Part shown: piece after piece, positions 35,534 to 46,171 of the stretch
Layout of the letters: each line of letters opens with the position of its first letter
Position numbering within the stretch: position 1 is the first letter of the stretch
DNA from: Aedes albopictus
Lineage: Eukaryota > Arthropoda > Insecta > Diptera > Culicidae
Direction of reading: 5' to 3'
DNA: 64,000 bases
NCBI RefSeq assembly: GCF_035046485.1
Contig: NC_085137.1
Location: forward strand, 450,174,980-450,238,979
The notes under the pieces: model-generated
Told to the model about the DNA's origin: nothing
Databases searched by the model: none
What the model saw: the letters and a program-made list of their open reading frames with translations, nothing else
Made by a program: the position numbers and the translations under genes

Positions 35534-36693
35534 GGAAAAACAATCACATTAGTCGACGTCGACGCACCAAAATTCGAATTATCAACTCGAACGTGAAATC
35601 TATGCCAGTGATACCTGGTGTGTATCAGTGGAGAACACTCAACGGCTGCAGGTCTCCATCAATAGATGCCTGCGGTATATAATTCGTGCTTTGTGGCCTC
35701 ACAATTACATCTCCAACGTAGAGCTCCATTGTCGATGTCATCAAGAGCCAATAGCGACAGAAATTCGGGAGCGAAAGTGGAGGTGGGTTGGCCACACTCT
35801 ATGCAGAGGTGGCGGAAACGAAATCTGCTAGCAAGGTTAGATTGGAACCCGTAGGACATTGCAGCAGAGGCTACCCAGAGGTTCATGGCGATGCAGCCTC
35901 TACAAGGAAATAAAGTAAGTGGATATAAATTTGACCTGGCCCGGCCAGATATAAAGGCGAGGGCGGTTAATCACGAGGATCCCAGGATGGGGATCTTTCA
36001 ATTTGTCCTCTGCACCACCATGGGTACTCTGGATTGAAAGTAGAAGCTAGTGGAGAAATCAAATGATATTTAATCGGTTCACTTGCTAGGCTCCTATGCA
36101 TACATATTTTAGATCTCTATTCTATCCACAGAAAAGGCTGAAGAAATGATTCGAGTTCTACGGTTCGAAAAAAATAGGTTTGGTTTGGGGGATCATTTGA
36201 ATACAAACATTTGTTTTCGACTCCAAATTTTCTAAATTTCACGGTTTAAAACACACTGATACTGAAGTAAGTGCTTTTCATGTACAAGTTGCTCCCCTGC
36301 TAAAATTCAAATTCCTCAATCTACCCAGCATCACACGAACAGATGTCTTTTCTCAAACAGTTCACCAATCTCGCCATTACCAGGCCCGGATGGAATGGAA
36401 ACCTGCGAAAACTGCACCCGCGCAAAAAAAAAAAAAAAGCCGCTCAGACCAAAACGAGACGGCAACATAAACAGAACGCGCATGAGAAAACGCAATGTAA
36501 CTCGGGAGCAGTAGCAGTGTGATTAGCGTGCGTTCTATTTTTACGCGACCGACAGACAACGCAACGGAGCAAACGACGACGTCGTCATTCGCATTCGGGA
36601 CACAATCCGCGACGTCATTGAATCAGGAAAAGAGAGCTGAGTAACGTTGCGACGACGACGCCGCCGGGACGCGTCAAATTCCGTCCTACTTAC

Positions 36694-38430
36694 GTGTATT
36701 ATTTTTCGCTTCCGGTTCGTTGTACAGGACCAGCATGAACTCGCTGCTGTTGTGCATGGTCGGCGACTGGGCGTCGGTGGGGGACGTTGGCTGCTGCTGC
36801 ATCTGCGACTGGGCGGACAGCTGGTTGTCCGAGGGGGATGGGGATGGGGATGGAGATGGGCGGTTGAAAAGCGGGCTGGGTTCCTTGGAGAATTTCTCCA
36901 TCGCTTTGAGGGGCGAGGTGAAGGATTGCGGGCGTTGGGGTTTCGGGGATGGAGGAGGGGTGGGTTCTTTCTTCGGCTCGGTGATGACGACGGCGGGGGG
37001 TTTGGGTGGTTCGGTGGATTGCTTCGGTTGGAAGAAGTCTTCGTCCCGAGCTCCGTAGGACATTTCGCGGACGATTTCGTCCCGGCTGTAGGTTTCCGGG
37101 GTGAAGGCTTTGACTTTTTTGATCTGCTCGGGTTCCCGGGGTGGTGAGGGGTCCCGACGTTTGCGAGGAACTGCTTGCGGGATGGGTTCGGGTTCTTCGG
37201 GCTCTGGTTCTGGGATTTGGGTGGCACTGTTGATTCCGCGCTTGGGATCCGGGATGAATAGTGTGTCTGATTCTTCGGAGGGGTCGCTGAGGCCGTACGG
37301 GTTCTCTGCCTTTACTCGGAAACGGTATTGGGAGCCTTCGAAGAGTCCGCTGAGGGTCGTAGTGAGTTGTCGACAGGTGGTTGCCTTGAGCCAGACATCC
37401 CAACCGACACGATAGTATTCTACTATGTAGTTGCCGATTTTGCAACCACCGTCGTCTTCAGGAGCGGACCAGCTGAGGGTGATAGCTTTCCCGAGACCTA
37501 CACTGATCTGAACTTTGCCTGGAGGTTCTGGTTTGGCTGTAACAGTAACCAAGAAGAACGCGTAGTCTTCGCCTAGTTTATTGATCGCGCGCAGGTTATA
37601 CTCGCCACGATCACTTCTCTGAGCATTGGCGATTCGGAGAGATGAGTTCTTGTCGTTTGTTTCGATTTCGTAACGGCCACCGTTCGTTATGAGTTCACCG
37701 TTGTGGCTCCACTCGACTATTGGCGTTGGTTGTCCGGCAACACCTACTTTAAGACGTATCACTTCGTCAGCTTCAACGATCAGGCCTTCTTCGTACTGTC
37801 TAGGGAGACGTATCTTGGGATAAGCATCGATGGACAAACTGCAGATGGTTGTGGCATGACCTGCCCGATTGGTAGCCGTGCATTTGAACTCTCCTTCGTC
37901 CGTTAACGCCGCTTGGTGGATGACAAGTATGCTCAAGTCTGCTTCGGTAATGATCTTCGTTCGACGACTGCTGAATATCTCGAACCCATCCTTGAACCAG
38001 CTGATCTGTGGTGCAGGACTTCCCGCGACGGACACTCGGAATTCAATTTTCTCGTTCTCGATGGCAGTGGTATCGTAAAGTTCTTGAACAAACCGTGGCG
38101 GTGCGATGGCCGCTCGCTGTAGAGTCACTGTCAACGGGTCAGACAGTTCACTACAGTCGGACTGCCCGACAATGTTCTGTGCCGTTACCCGGAACTGGTA
38201 GCGCCATCCAGGCTCGAGTCCACTAAAGGACAGTTCTGTGGCCTGGATCAACACAGCTGAGGCACGAACCCAGTGCGGTGAACCCGTCCGCCGGTGTTCT
38301 ATGATGTATCCAAGAATTGGCGACCCGCCATCGCTCGTCGGTCGTTTCCAACGAAGCGTCACGACATCCGGTGCTGAATTGCTCGGTGATCCAGGAACCA
38401 ACATCGGCTTGCCCGGAGGCGACGGCGGCT
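36694..38430 (-). CDS. Ig/FN3 muscle-type protein, coding exon 2 (residues 22-600)
   Basis: The acceptor TTTCGTTCCAG precedes 38430 and the donor C|GTAAGT follows 36694; both junctions are phase 1. Domains in the joined protein: FN3 (about 23-128, LRWKRPTSDGGSPILGYIIE, WRYQFRVTAQN), I-set Ig (about 129-223, ISWFKDG, DEGEFKCTATN), I-set Ig (about 224-319, VEWSHNG, DRGEYNLRAIN), and FN3 (about 320-419, LSWSAPEDDGGCKIGNYIVE). A Pro/Ser-rich tail reaches residue 600. The Ig domains keep the core Trp, but the first lacks its first Cys and the second lacks both, as often in intracellular muscle Ig domains. The build resembles titin/twitchin and myosin-binding protein C/H relatives, so a sarcomeric structural role is likely. 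ORFs in the other frames (36541-37445, 36647-37147 and others) are shadows. Confidence 0.9.
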
Positions 38431-38697
38431 CTGGAACGAAACGAGAAATCAATCACTCAATAACTACTGTCCAATATAATCAATCTTGCGCTGCCATTCC
38501 CGACCCCAATCGTGATTATTTTCCGACGAGAAAACCAGTCACCAGTGAAATTGTATTTCAACTGTAAATATTCGACTCGGGTCTAAAAATAAGCCTGGCT
38601 GCTCGGTTCTCTCGCGCCTTACGTCGTCGTCATCTTCGCCGTCCATATTTCGGGACGGAAAATTTCCCATTCGCCCAAGTAAGATGAAAATCCTCAC

Positions 38698-38761
38698 CTG
38701 CTGACTTCCAGTGGACGGCCTTCTTCGGCTTCCCGGACTGTTTGGTCGGTTGATTACCCAT
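38698..38761 (-). CDS. Ig/FN3 muscle-type protein, first coding exon (residues 1-21)
   Basis: ATG at 38761-38759 sits in a fair context (G at -3, G at +4). It opens MGNQPTKQSGKPKKAVHWKSA and reaches a donor AG|GTGAGG after 38698. The single left-over G joins AG of exon 2 to make Glu22. Exon lengths 64 + 1737 + 2024 = 3825, exactly 1275 codons. Gly2 with Thr6 fits the N-myristoylation pattern, and the following lysines would strengthen membrane binding. The longer frame in this region (38539-38775) reads a different frame through the intron and is rejected. Confidence 0.8.
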
Positions 38762-39057
38762 CCCACACGCAGCACTGATCACCTGGTACCCCGGTCAAAA
38801 CAATCAGATCGAAGTCGCGTTAAATCGATCAACCCGCGCTAATCACTATAGCTAGCACTTCTCTAGGGGCGCCATTTTTCGCTTTCTGCAATTGCTGCTC
38901 GCTCGTGTCACTACACTATACACAGAGGAATTTTTCGAGGAACCGTCGTCGGTCACGTTCCTAGATGAGAAGGGCTGCCGCGACGGGGTTCGGAACGCGA
39001 GACGCGTGCGTTTTCGCGGGTTCAAGTGGTTCTTTTCGAGGTTTCACCGCTTTCGGA

Positions 39058-39092
39058 TGTCCGAGCAGAGTCGCGACCGGTCGAGAACTGAG
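39058..39092 (-). promoter_or_regulatory. TATA-less Inr + DPE core promoter of the Ig/FN3 gene
   Basis: On the minus strand TCAGTT (A+1 at 39089) fits the insect initiator TCAKTY. GGACA occupies +28 to +32 (39062-39058), a full match to the downstream promoter element RGWYV at the required spacing. The surroundings are GC-rich and no TATA box lies about 30 bp upstream. The predicted 5' UTR is 328 nt (38762-39089) if there is no further intron. Confidence 0.6.
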
Positions 39093-39671
39093 CTTCGGTT
39101 CGGGTCAGGCGGCGCTGTTGGTGCTCACTTGGTCCACCCGCTATGGACGCGGAGGATGCTGCGCAGGTGCACCATATGGGAAACCCGATCGAGAGTGAGT
39201 TACCGGCGAGCGGAGCCTGCGCCACGCGTGTGGCCGGATGCAATCCGTCAACGGTTGATTACAGTTTGTCTTCTTGTAATTTCGTTCAAATCAATTACCA
39301 TAAGTCGATCACAACCTGATAATCGCATTCATCACACAGCTGTTAATTTCAAATTTCGCGCCTTCTCGTCCAACCGACAAGCGCTACCTCAGAATACCGA
39401 AAAACACGAAATCAGTTGTTGATAGATCCACGCATGCGTGCTACGAACAACCACTTTGAATGTTTAGCTGCTAGCCAGCTATACAACCTGCTGCTTCACA
39501 CTCTCTCGCAATGTGAGGCGCTCGCTCCAACAACGATAGACGAACGGACAGGCCGCATTTCACTGGGTTGGGGATAAGCAAAGGAATACAGGGAATACTG
39601 ATAATCGCTTTATTTCACGCCGACCAGTGTGGGGCATTTGGCGAGTTAGGAGAGCGCTGGTAAAACACAAC

Positions 39672-39753
39672 GGTAGCGTGGCCGAGCGGTCTAAGGCGCT
39701 GGTTTAAGGCACCAGTCACTTCGGTGGCGTGGGTTCGAATCCCACCGCTGCCA
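39672..39753 (+). tRNA. tRNA-Leu (anticodon AAG)
   Basis: An 82-nt type II tRNA: acceptor GGTAGCG/CGCTGCC, A box TGGCCGAGCGGTCT, anticodon stem CTGGT/ACCAG with loop TTAAGGC (anticodon AAG), a long variable arm CACTTCGGTG, and B box GGTTCGAATCC. There is no intron. The terminator TCTTTTTTG follows. It lies about 580 bp upstream of the predicted start site of the Ig/FN3 gene, on the opposite strand. Confidence 0.97.
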
Positions 39754-40436
39754 AAGATCTTTTTTGCTTTGTTGGTAGGCGGAGTAGTTGCGAATAATGT
39801 AGGATTAGGATTTTTTTTATTTGAACATTTAGGGTAGTCAAGATCTTCGTAAAGCATAAATATTCGCAGAGTTAGCATGTATAAATATTCATTGTTGTCA
39901 TACATACTTACATACATACATATAAACAAACATACACTACACATACATACAAAAGTATCCTAATCATGGTCACTGGCGAATGGTGTCATCACATTGGGAG
40001 ATAATTTTCCGTATTATTACTCGCCTGAAATGTTTGATAGAGATTTTGTATGAGTGGGAAATGGAGACGCTTGGTTGTTGATGCTTGCTTGTTAGGTTCT
40101 TAGCATACCCATTTGTTTTGTTTTTGTTAGAAGCAACTTTCAGAAACGCCTAAAACAGTGAAGTTCTATTAGCTGACGCTCACCCCGCTGACCTAGTACA
40201 CGTGGGGTCATTATCCATTGCACGACTAGGGTTAAAATGTTTTACCAGGGTATGATTTAGTAGCTGTTGACAGTGTTGATGCTTCAAATTATGTTTGAAT
40301 AATTGCGTTTATTATTTTAAATATTGAATATTTTAATAAACTGCATTTTGAAATACATTTCAGTAGTGTCATCTAGGTTATTCCAAGCTACGCACTGTGT
40401 AACCAGCTCTTGAGATAAAAAATAACTCTCAGTATG
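39754..40436. other. Non-coding stretch
   Basis: It contains a CATACATACATA microsatellite near 39900-39950 and AT-rich sequence. Nothing gene-like. Confidence 0.4.
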
Positions 40437-40624
40437 AGCGGCGCCATTGGCGTTGCTAGGAGGGGGTTCCAGGGGTGCCTGGCACCCCCTAGAACAAATT
40501 TGGCACCCCCTAGATTTTTTTGTCCTTAAGCACACCCGGAATTACTTGTATACTTATTGTACGTTTTGGCGTTTTGGATATTGGTAAGAAAACAATCAAC
40601 AGACTTCCCTATTGATTTCTTCAG

Positions 40625-40768
40625 AAATACCTCTGCCTAAGAGCTCAGAAGAGGGTCAAGTGCCAACCGCTTTCGGGGGAAGATCAACTGACGAAGTGCC
40701 GGGGCTGTGATCGTACCCATGCCCATCCGCTTATGAAGCGAACGTGTAGCCACTGCGCCACGGGCCCC
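40625..40768 (-). mobile_element. tRNA-derived SINE, family 1, partial copy 3
   Basis: In reverse orientation it shows GGGGCCCGTGGCGCAGTGGC, the loop CTTCATAAGCGG, and AGTTGATCTTCCCCCGAAAG. Only the first third of the family is present. It lies inside the hAT-like element. Confidence 0.75.
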
Positions 40769-40779
40769 GGCAAGATGGG

Positions 40780-42830
40780 GTTTTACATACTAGATATTTC
40801 TGCAGAGATTGGTCTAGCAATTTCTCCTAGGATTTATTTGGAAATTCTTATGTTAATACTTCTCGGAATTATTCTGGAGATTCCTTTAAAAATTTCTATT
40901 AGGAATACTTCAGGAATTCCTGGCGGGATTATTCAAGACAATCTTCCAAGGATCCTTTCAGAAGTTTCTCCAATGATTCTTTCAGGAATTCCTTCAGAGA
41001 TTTTATTCATAGATTCTTCCAGAAATTTCTCATGGAATTCCTCCAGGAGCTTATTTTGGCCTTCCTCCGGTAATTGGGACTAGGATTCCTCAAGCAACTT
41101 CTACTGCGACTGGGGTCCCTTTAGGTATTCTACTAGGGAAGTTCCAGAAATTCTTCCGGAAAATCTCCCTGGGTTTTTTTTCTAAAAATCCCTTCGGTGA
41201 TTCTTCCAGAGGATTTCCAGGGGATTTCTCCAAGAACTTTTATTGATCTTCCTCCGTGAACTCCAGCTGGAATTCTTCATGCAATTCATATTAGGACTCC
41301 TTCAGAAATACTTCTAAGGAAATTCTCATGACATACCTACTTGCTGTAATACTTTCGGGAAATCCTCCTGACATTCCTCCTGCGATTCTATCAGGGATAA
41401 CTCCAGTATACTTTCAAGGAGAACTGTAGGTATTCCTCCAGGCGTATGTTAGAGGATACCCCCGGCGTTCCTGATTCTAGGATATCTCTAGATATTTCTT
41501 CTATGAAACCTCCTGGAATTCAAAAAATTCCTTCAGATATTCCAGCCGGGATTCCTCAAGCAATTCCTGCGGTTATTCCAGCTATTCTTCCTCCAGAAAT
41601 TCTAAATATGGAACTGAAGAAATTATGCTACGGATTCTTCTATAGCTATCTCCTGGCTTTTTTGCTGGGATCTTTCCAGGCAAATTTTCTGGAATTCTTG
41701 CAATTTTTTTAATGGTCCCCCACGGATTTCTCCAAAGACTCATCCAGAAATTTCTGCAGAGATTTTGTCTAAAGATTCCTCCAGAAATTCCTGCATAAAC
41801 TCCTTTTGGCCTTCCTCCAAGGATACCTCAAACAACTTTTCCTGCGGTTCTTCCAGCAATTCCTCCAAAAATTCTTACTATGGTACGTCCAGAAATTCTT
41901 CTAGTGATTCCTATACGAATTTATCCTAGCATTGTGGATGGAATTCTTCCGGAAATTCTTCCTGAGATTCCTTCAGAAATTCCTCCTACAATTCATTCAG
42001 GGCCTTCGCTATAAATTCTTCCAAAATACCTTTACCGGTTCTTACAGGGACTAGGTATTCAAAAAAAATTCTTTGGATTCTCCCAGGCATTTCCTGTATA
42101 GTTTCCTCCAGCAATTCCTCCTAGGCTTTATGCTGAGATTTCTACAATGATACATCCCAGAACCCTCCTGGTTCTTCGTGTGATTTCTTCAGAAGCTCTC
42201 CGGTGATTCCTCCAGGAATTTTTATCCTAGATATTTTATCCAAGGATACTCTCGTAAGCTTCTCATGGTCTTCCTCCAGGAATTTCAGCTGGATTTCTCA
42301 AGCTATTCCTGCTGTAGTTATTCCAGAACTTGCTCCTAGGACTCCTCCGAAATTCTTACTGAAATACCTCCCAGAACTCCTCTAGGGATTCTTCTAAGAA
42401 TTTCTCCAGAGATTCCTCTGCCTCTAATGTTTCAGCAATGCCTACTAGGTCTCCTACAGAAATTCTTACTGAGATACCTGCAGGAATCTCTCTAGGGATT
42501 TCTTCTGGCATTCTTGCTGGGATTCTTCTAGGCAATTTTCCTAGGGTGCTTTCAGAAATGCCAGGGATTTTTGTTAAGACTCATCCAGGAGATCCTCTAC
42601 AGTTTTTATTCATGGATTACTCTAGAAATCAATCATGATATTACTGCTGGTTCTCTTGGCCTTCCTCAAGGATTTTCAGCTGAAAGAGTCCCAATAGAAA
42701 TCTCTAGAGGAATCCCTAAACGAATTTCGGGAATAGTTGTAATTTTCAGAGAAATCTTAGGAGGTATTACTAGAGAAATCACTAGTGAAATTCTATAGGA
42801 ATGTACGGGAAAAACTTGTAATTAATTAGA
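40780..42830. repeat. Degenerate 12/24-bp-period array, block 4 (in the hAT-like element)
   Basis: Dense variants of TTCCTCCAGAAATTC / TTCTTCCAGGAATTC at 12-nt spacing. Plus-strand ORFs here (40733-41083, 41446-41712, 42203-42798) translate as Ile/Pro/Gly/Ser four-residue repeats and are not genes. Confidence 0.85.
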
Positions 42831-42845
42831 AGGCACAGTTTATTG

Positions 42846-43132
42846 CTAAGGGTCTCCAGTTAGCCTAGTGGTTAAGAAGTAGTTAAGGCTATGGATCGCC
42901 AATCCGGAGACGGCGGGTTCGATTCCCGTTCCGGTTGGGAAAATTTTCTCGACTCCATGGGCATAGCGTATCATTGTGCTTGCCTCACAAGGTACAAATT
43001 CATGTAATGGCAGGCAAAGAAAGCCCTCCAAATAATAACTATGGAAGTGCTCAAAGAACACTAAGTTGGAGAGAGGCAGGCCAAGTTCCAGTGAGAACAT
43101 AGAGCCATATAGAAGAAGAAGAAGAAGAAGAT
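42846..43132 (+). mobile_element. tRNA-derived SINE, family 2, with (AGA)n tail
   Basis: Head: AGCCTAGTGGTTAAG (A box) and GGTTCGATTCC (B box). The body has GCCTCACAAGGTACAAATTC and GAGAGAGGCAGGCCAAG, and the 3' end is a GAA/AGA repeat. Typical of Aedes tRNA-related SINEs by memory. It is inserted in the array. Confidence 0.8.
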
Positions 43133-43154
43133 AATATTGCTAATTGACAAAATG

Positions 43155-43210
43155 TGAGATGGGTGGGATTCGAACCCACGACTCCGTATTTGCTAGACCG
43201 TGGTATGGCC
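43155..43210 (-). mobile_element. tRNA-like SINE head fragment
   Basis: On the minus strand CACGGTCTAGCAAATACGG and GTGGGTTCGAATCCCACC resemble a tRNA 3' half with a perfect B box. The acceptor and D arms are missing, so it is a SINE or tRNA pseudogene fragment. Confidence 0.5.
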
Positions 43211-43239
43211 ATTTCTTTGCGAGTTCCTTCAGCATGTTT

Positions 43240-44600
43240 TTTTTTGTTTTAATATCTGCGGTAGTTTCATTTGAATTTAATTAATATAATTTCTTCGGAT
43301 TTTTTTTATAATTTCAATGACTATTCTTCTGAAATGATTTAAGCAATTATTTTTTCAGTTGTTTTGCAAATTTCTCAGGCAATTTTATCGTGATTACTTT
43401 TGCCACTCTTTATGTTTTAATGGTATTTATATCTGTTGCTTACGAAATTGGTGAATTGGGAATTCAGTAATTCTGCACTGGACTTGCTTTACGAAAATCC
43501 TATGAAATTCACGAAAAACTTTTTGATAAATTCCCAATAAAATACAGTAAAAATTCCATCAAAATTACCTAAGAACTTTCGACTTAGTTGCGAAGGAAAA
43601 CAAAGAATTTCCAGTGGAATTCCTGAAGAAAATATTAGGGCTTTTTTTAGATTGGTCAAATCTATTCTCAAAATAAATTGCTGAAATGTATTGTATAAAA
43701 ATGTTTACAGAAAAAAATTCGAAGAAATTCTCAAAGAATTTTCTGAAACCATCAAAGGAATTCCTGAATAAAATTTTGAAAGAATTCAAAAGTAATTGCC
43801 GTATACTATCGCCAAATTTCCGAAGTTTCTAAAATTTCCAAGGGAATTGCTGATAAAATTCCCTTGGAAATTTTCAATGCAAGTAACATCGGAGTAACCG
43901 AAAGTATTCCAATATTATCTGCTGCAGAAATTCCTTACATAATTACTGAAGAAATCTGGATGAAATTGTCTGAAGAATTTACATTAAAATTATAGAAGCG
44001 ATTTATAAAAGAATATCTGAAGAAGTTTTCGAAGGAATTGGCGAAGGAATACCGAATAGCATAGATAATGAAAGTCCAAAAAATCGACGATAAAAAGTAG
44101 AATGATTTGCCGAAGACATTTCCAAAATAAATTGTGAGGAAGTTCCCAGAGTCATTGTTGAATGAATTACCAAAGGCTGTACTAAAAGAATTCTCAAAAG
44201 AATAACCTGAAGAGTAATTGGAGAATTTTGAAAAGCAAATATCAATAGAATTGCTGACATTAACAAAGCAATGCTTGAAAGACTACTTAAAAATTGGCGA
44301 AAATACTCCCGAGAAAACATTCCAAAGAATTTGCCAATGAAATAAAAGCCAACTAAACTCGTAATGGAATTGCCGAAGAAATTTTCAAAGTATTTGCCGA
44401 TAAATGTGTGAAAGGTGTTTGTTTAGTATCAAAGTCTAAATCAAATAAATTCTTAAAGAAATTGCCGAAGGGGATCCAAAGATATTTCCGCAGAAATTTT
44501 CCACATCCAAAGGAATTACTGAGAGATTTGCAAAAGAACTCCTAATTGAAATAAATTGCAAAACAATTTCCAAAATACAAATTCCATGTATTATACGCAA
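43240..44600. repeat. Degenerate 12/24-bp-period array, block 5 (in the hAT-like element)
   Basis: More diverged than block 4: AATTGCCGAAGAAATTTTC and AAGGAATTCCTGAA phrases, with orientation and phase changing along the block. Confidence 0.6.
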
Positions 44601-44979
44601 TCAAGTTATCAAGCTTCCAAGCCTCACATGGTGGAGAAATTTGTAAATCAGTACAACGGTTTGGATTTTCCAAAAAAAGGTGTTCTTTAAAATATAGCGC
44701 GTGTTAATATTCGTTCTATTTTTTCCCCCGGGACGCAGTATATCATTATACTTAGAAATTGAGGGTGGATCGGTATTTCCTTTTACAAAAAAAGCAAAAT
44801 AACCTAGAAACCACTGAAACTGGCACCCCCTAGAAAAAAAATCCTGGATACGCCAATGAGCGGCGCCCTTGAGCGCCCTTGCAAATATACAAAAATATTC
44901 TATGTATTTTTTTCCACTCTTAGCGCTTCCGTACATGTAAAGTTGAAAAAACACCTTTACGTAAACACCTGACGTTTCA

Positions 44980-46171
44980 GATTCTTTCAGGAATTCGTTT
45001 CGGAGTTTCTTCAGGAATTTGTTCAAGGATTTCACAAAGTCCTCTACAGACTCTTTAAAGAATCCATTCAAATGTTGTCTCCGAAGATTTCTTCAGTTTC
45101 TTACAGCGATTAAATCAGATATTCTCTATAAATTTCTTCCGAAACCCTTAAGTTATTTGGCAATTAGTTGAGAGATTTATCCAGAAATTTATCGAAGTGT
45201 TCATTATAAATCTTTTATTGATAACTTCAGAAATTTCTCCAGCGATCCCTTCAGAAAATCATCCACGGAATTGTAACGTTCCATCCTGATCCTTAAACTA
45301 ACGGCTTAAGCGCCACCTCCGTCAAAGGAGGACCGTTAGCTCTGCTAGAATTACCCGGATGAGACCGCCAGACTCAGGGCAGGTCAATTTTCGATCAGAA
45401 CCGAAGTCGCACTTCAACACCCGCAAACGTCTTTAGCCAATCAACCAGATTAGTACTCACCAACCAACTTTCATCAAACAAAACTAAAAATAAAATACTT
45501 ACTCCCGATAACCAATCAAATTGGGGAAATGAGCCGCTTATAACTAAGTAAGAATCAATCTAAAATTCAAAAAACAAACTTTATTGCGTGACGAAGAAAA
45601 CTTGTGAAGGCTTTTACCAAACTTGAAGAAGGTTTATTTAACTATTTGAGATAATTCTTGATAATTCTTGAGAAACACCTGAAGAATACTCAGGGAAAAT
45701 TCGTGAAGGACTTTCTGAAAGAATCTCTGGAGGGATCTCTGAAGAAACTTTCGCAATACATTCTTAATGAATACCTGGGGAATCCATGGAGGAATCATTG
45801 CTGAAAGTACATGGGAAGGAATTCATTCTAAAAGAATGACCCTTCTGCGGAAATTACAGAAATAAATCGTGAAATAATAATCCGTTGAAGTCCGTACAAG
45901 TGACGCTGAAATGTTGTAATCTTGAGTAACCAGCTGTGATGTTACTATGACAGCACTTCACATTTCCCTGATTCGGAAACGCATCCAATGAAAAGTAGCA
46001 GTAACCATGAGAAATAAGGTGTTAGTGCAATTCATGATTGACAGTAATGATCTAAACTGCACAAGGAATCCATTTATGGGGTCAAGCGCCTATCCTTCTT
46101 GTGCACTAAAGTGCTATAATAATTATGTTATTCGGAGGGTTGCGTCATGTGTACAAATCAACTCAGTTCAA
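44980..46171. repeat. Array remnants and unassigned DNA
   Basis: 12-nt-period phrases occur at 44980-45290 and 45640-45850. Between them (45290-45580) is a GC-richer non-coding piece (GCGCCACCTCCGTCAAAGG) that I cannot assign. The end, 45850-46171, is ordinary AT-rich sequence. Confidence 0.5.

Larger units (their letters stand above)
28362..36045 (+). pseudogene. RTE-like LINE family C, dead and split by three insertions
   Basis: Pieces in order. 28362-28965: linker upstream of the RT, with RRFDIRRLEDAAVK and SALEKRVKRSCRRDKRAW. 29490-29737: start of RT, SLKSNRAPGIDLISAEMLKA, FCKMWETVTFPTSWMQG. 31400-32190: RT core, frameshifted, with RRQQAGF, the FIDYEKAFDRLNHE equivalent, LDDDAQ in place of the ADD box, and VAGQAVENVESFQYLG. 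35560-36045: C-terminus, RLQVSINRCLRYIIRALWPH and ATEIRERKWRWVGHTL. The gaps are filled by an unidentified 0.5-kb insertion, a piggyBac-type MITE, about 0.7 kb of unidentified DNA, and a 3.3-kb family A LINE. It cannot be active. Confidence 0.8.
16588..36693 (-). other. 20.1-kb intron of the Ig/FN3 gene filled with mobile elements
   Basis: The donor (GTAAGT, GT at 36693-36692) and acceptor (AG at 16589-16588) join phase-1 exons without disturbing the frame. Almost everything between is mobile-element sequence, annotated separately. Stretches with nothing recognised are 16588-17441, 22903-23470, 23831-24110, 24640-25560 and 36046-36693; these are ordinary AT-rich sequence, the last adjoining the donor. 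Confidence 0.8.
40445..44858. mobile_element. 4.4-kb hAT-like non-autonomous element
   Basis: The ends CATTGGCGT and ACGCCAATG are inverted and flanked by an exact 8-bp duplication AGCGGCGC (40437-40444; 44859-44866), the hAT signature. GGCACCCCCTAG-type phrases lie just inside each end. No transposase is seen; the interior is mostly 12-bp-period array plus SINEs. Confidence 0.7.

Noticed and set aside
36541..37445. Long minus and plus ORFs (228, 248 and 166 aa) overlapping exon 2
   Set aside because: They are other frames of the GC-rich FN3/Ig exon, rich in Pro/Arg/Ser, and lack domains; the FN3/Ig frame explains the region.
38539..38775. 78-aa minus ORF at the first exon
   Set aside because: It reads through the GTGAGG donor in a different frame from MGNQPT; only the MGN frame joins exon 2 in phase.
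40733..42798. Series of plus ORFs rich in IPxGI repeats, resembling a structural protein
   Set aside because: The four-residue period follows from the 12-nt array, occurs in all frames, and is broken by stops.
42853..42935. tRNA-like sequence with B box GGTTCGATTCC
   Set aside because: It is continuous with a SINE body and AGA tail; the cloverleaf is poor.
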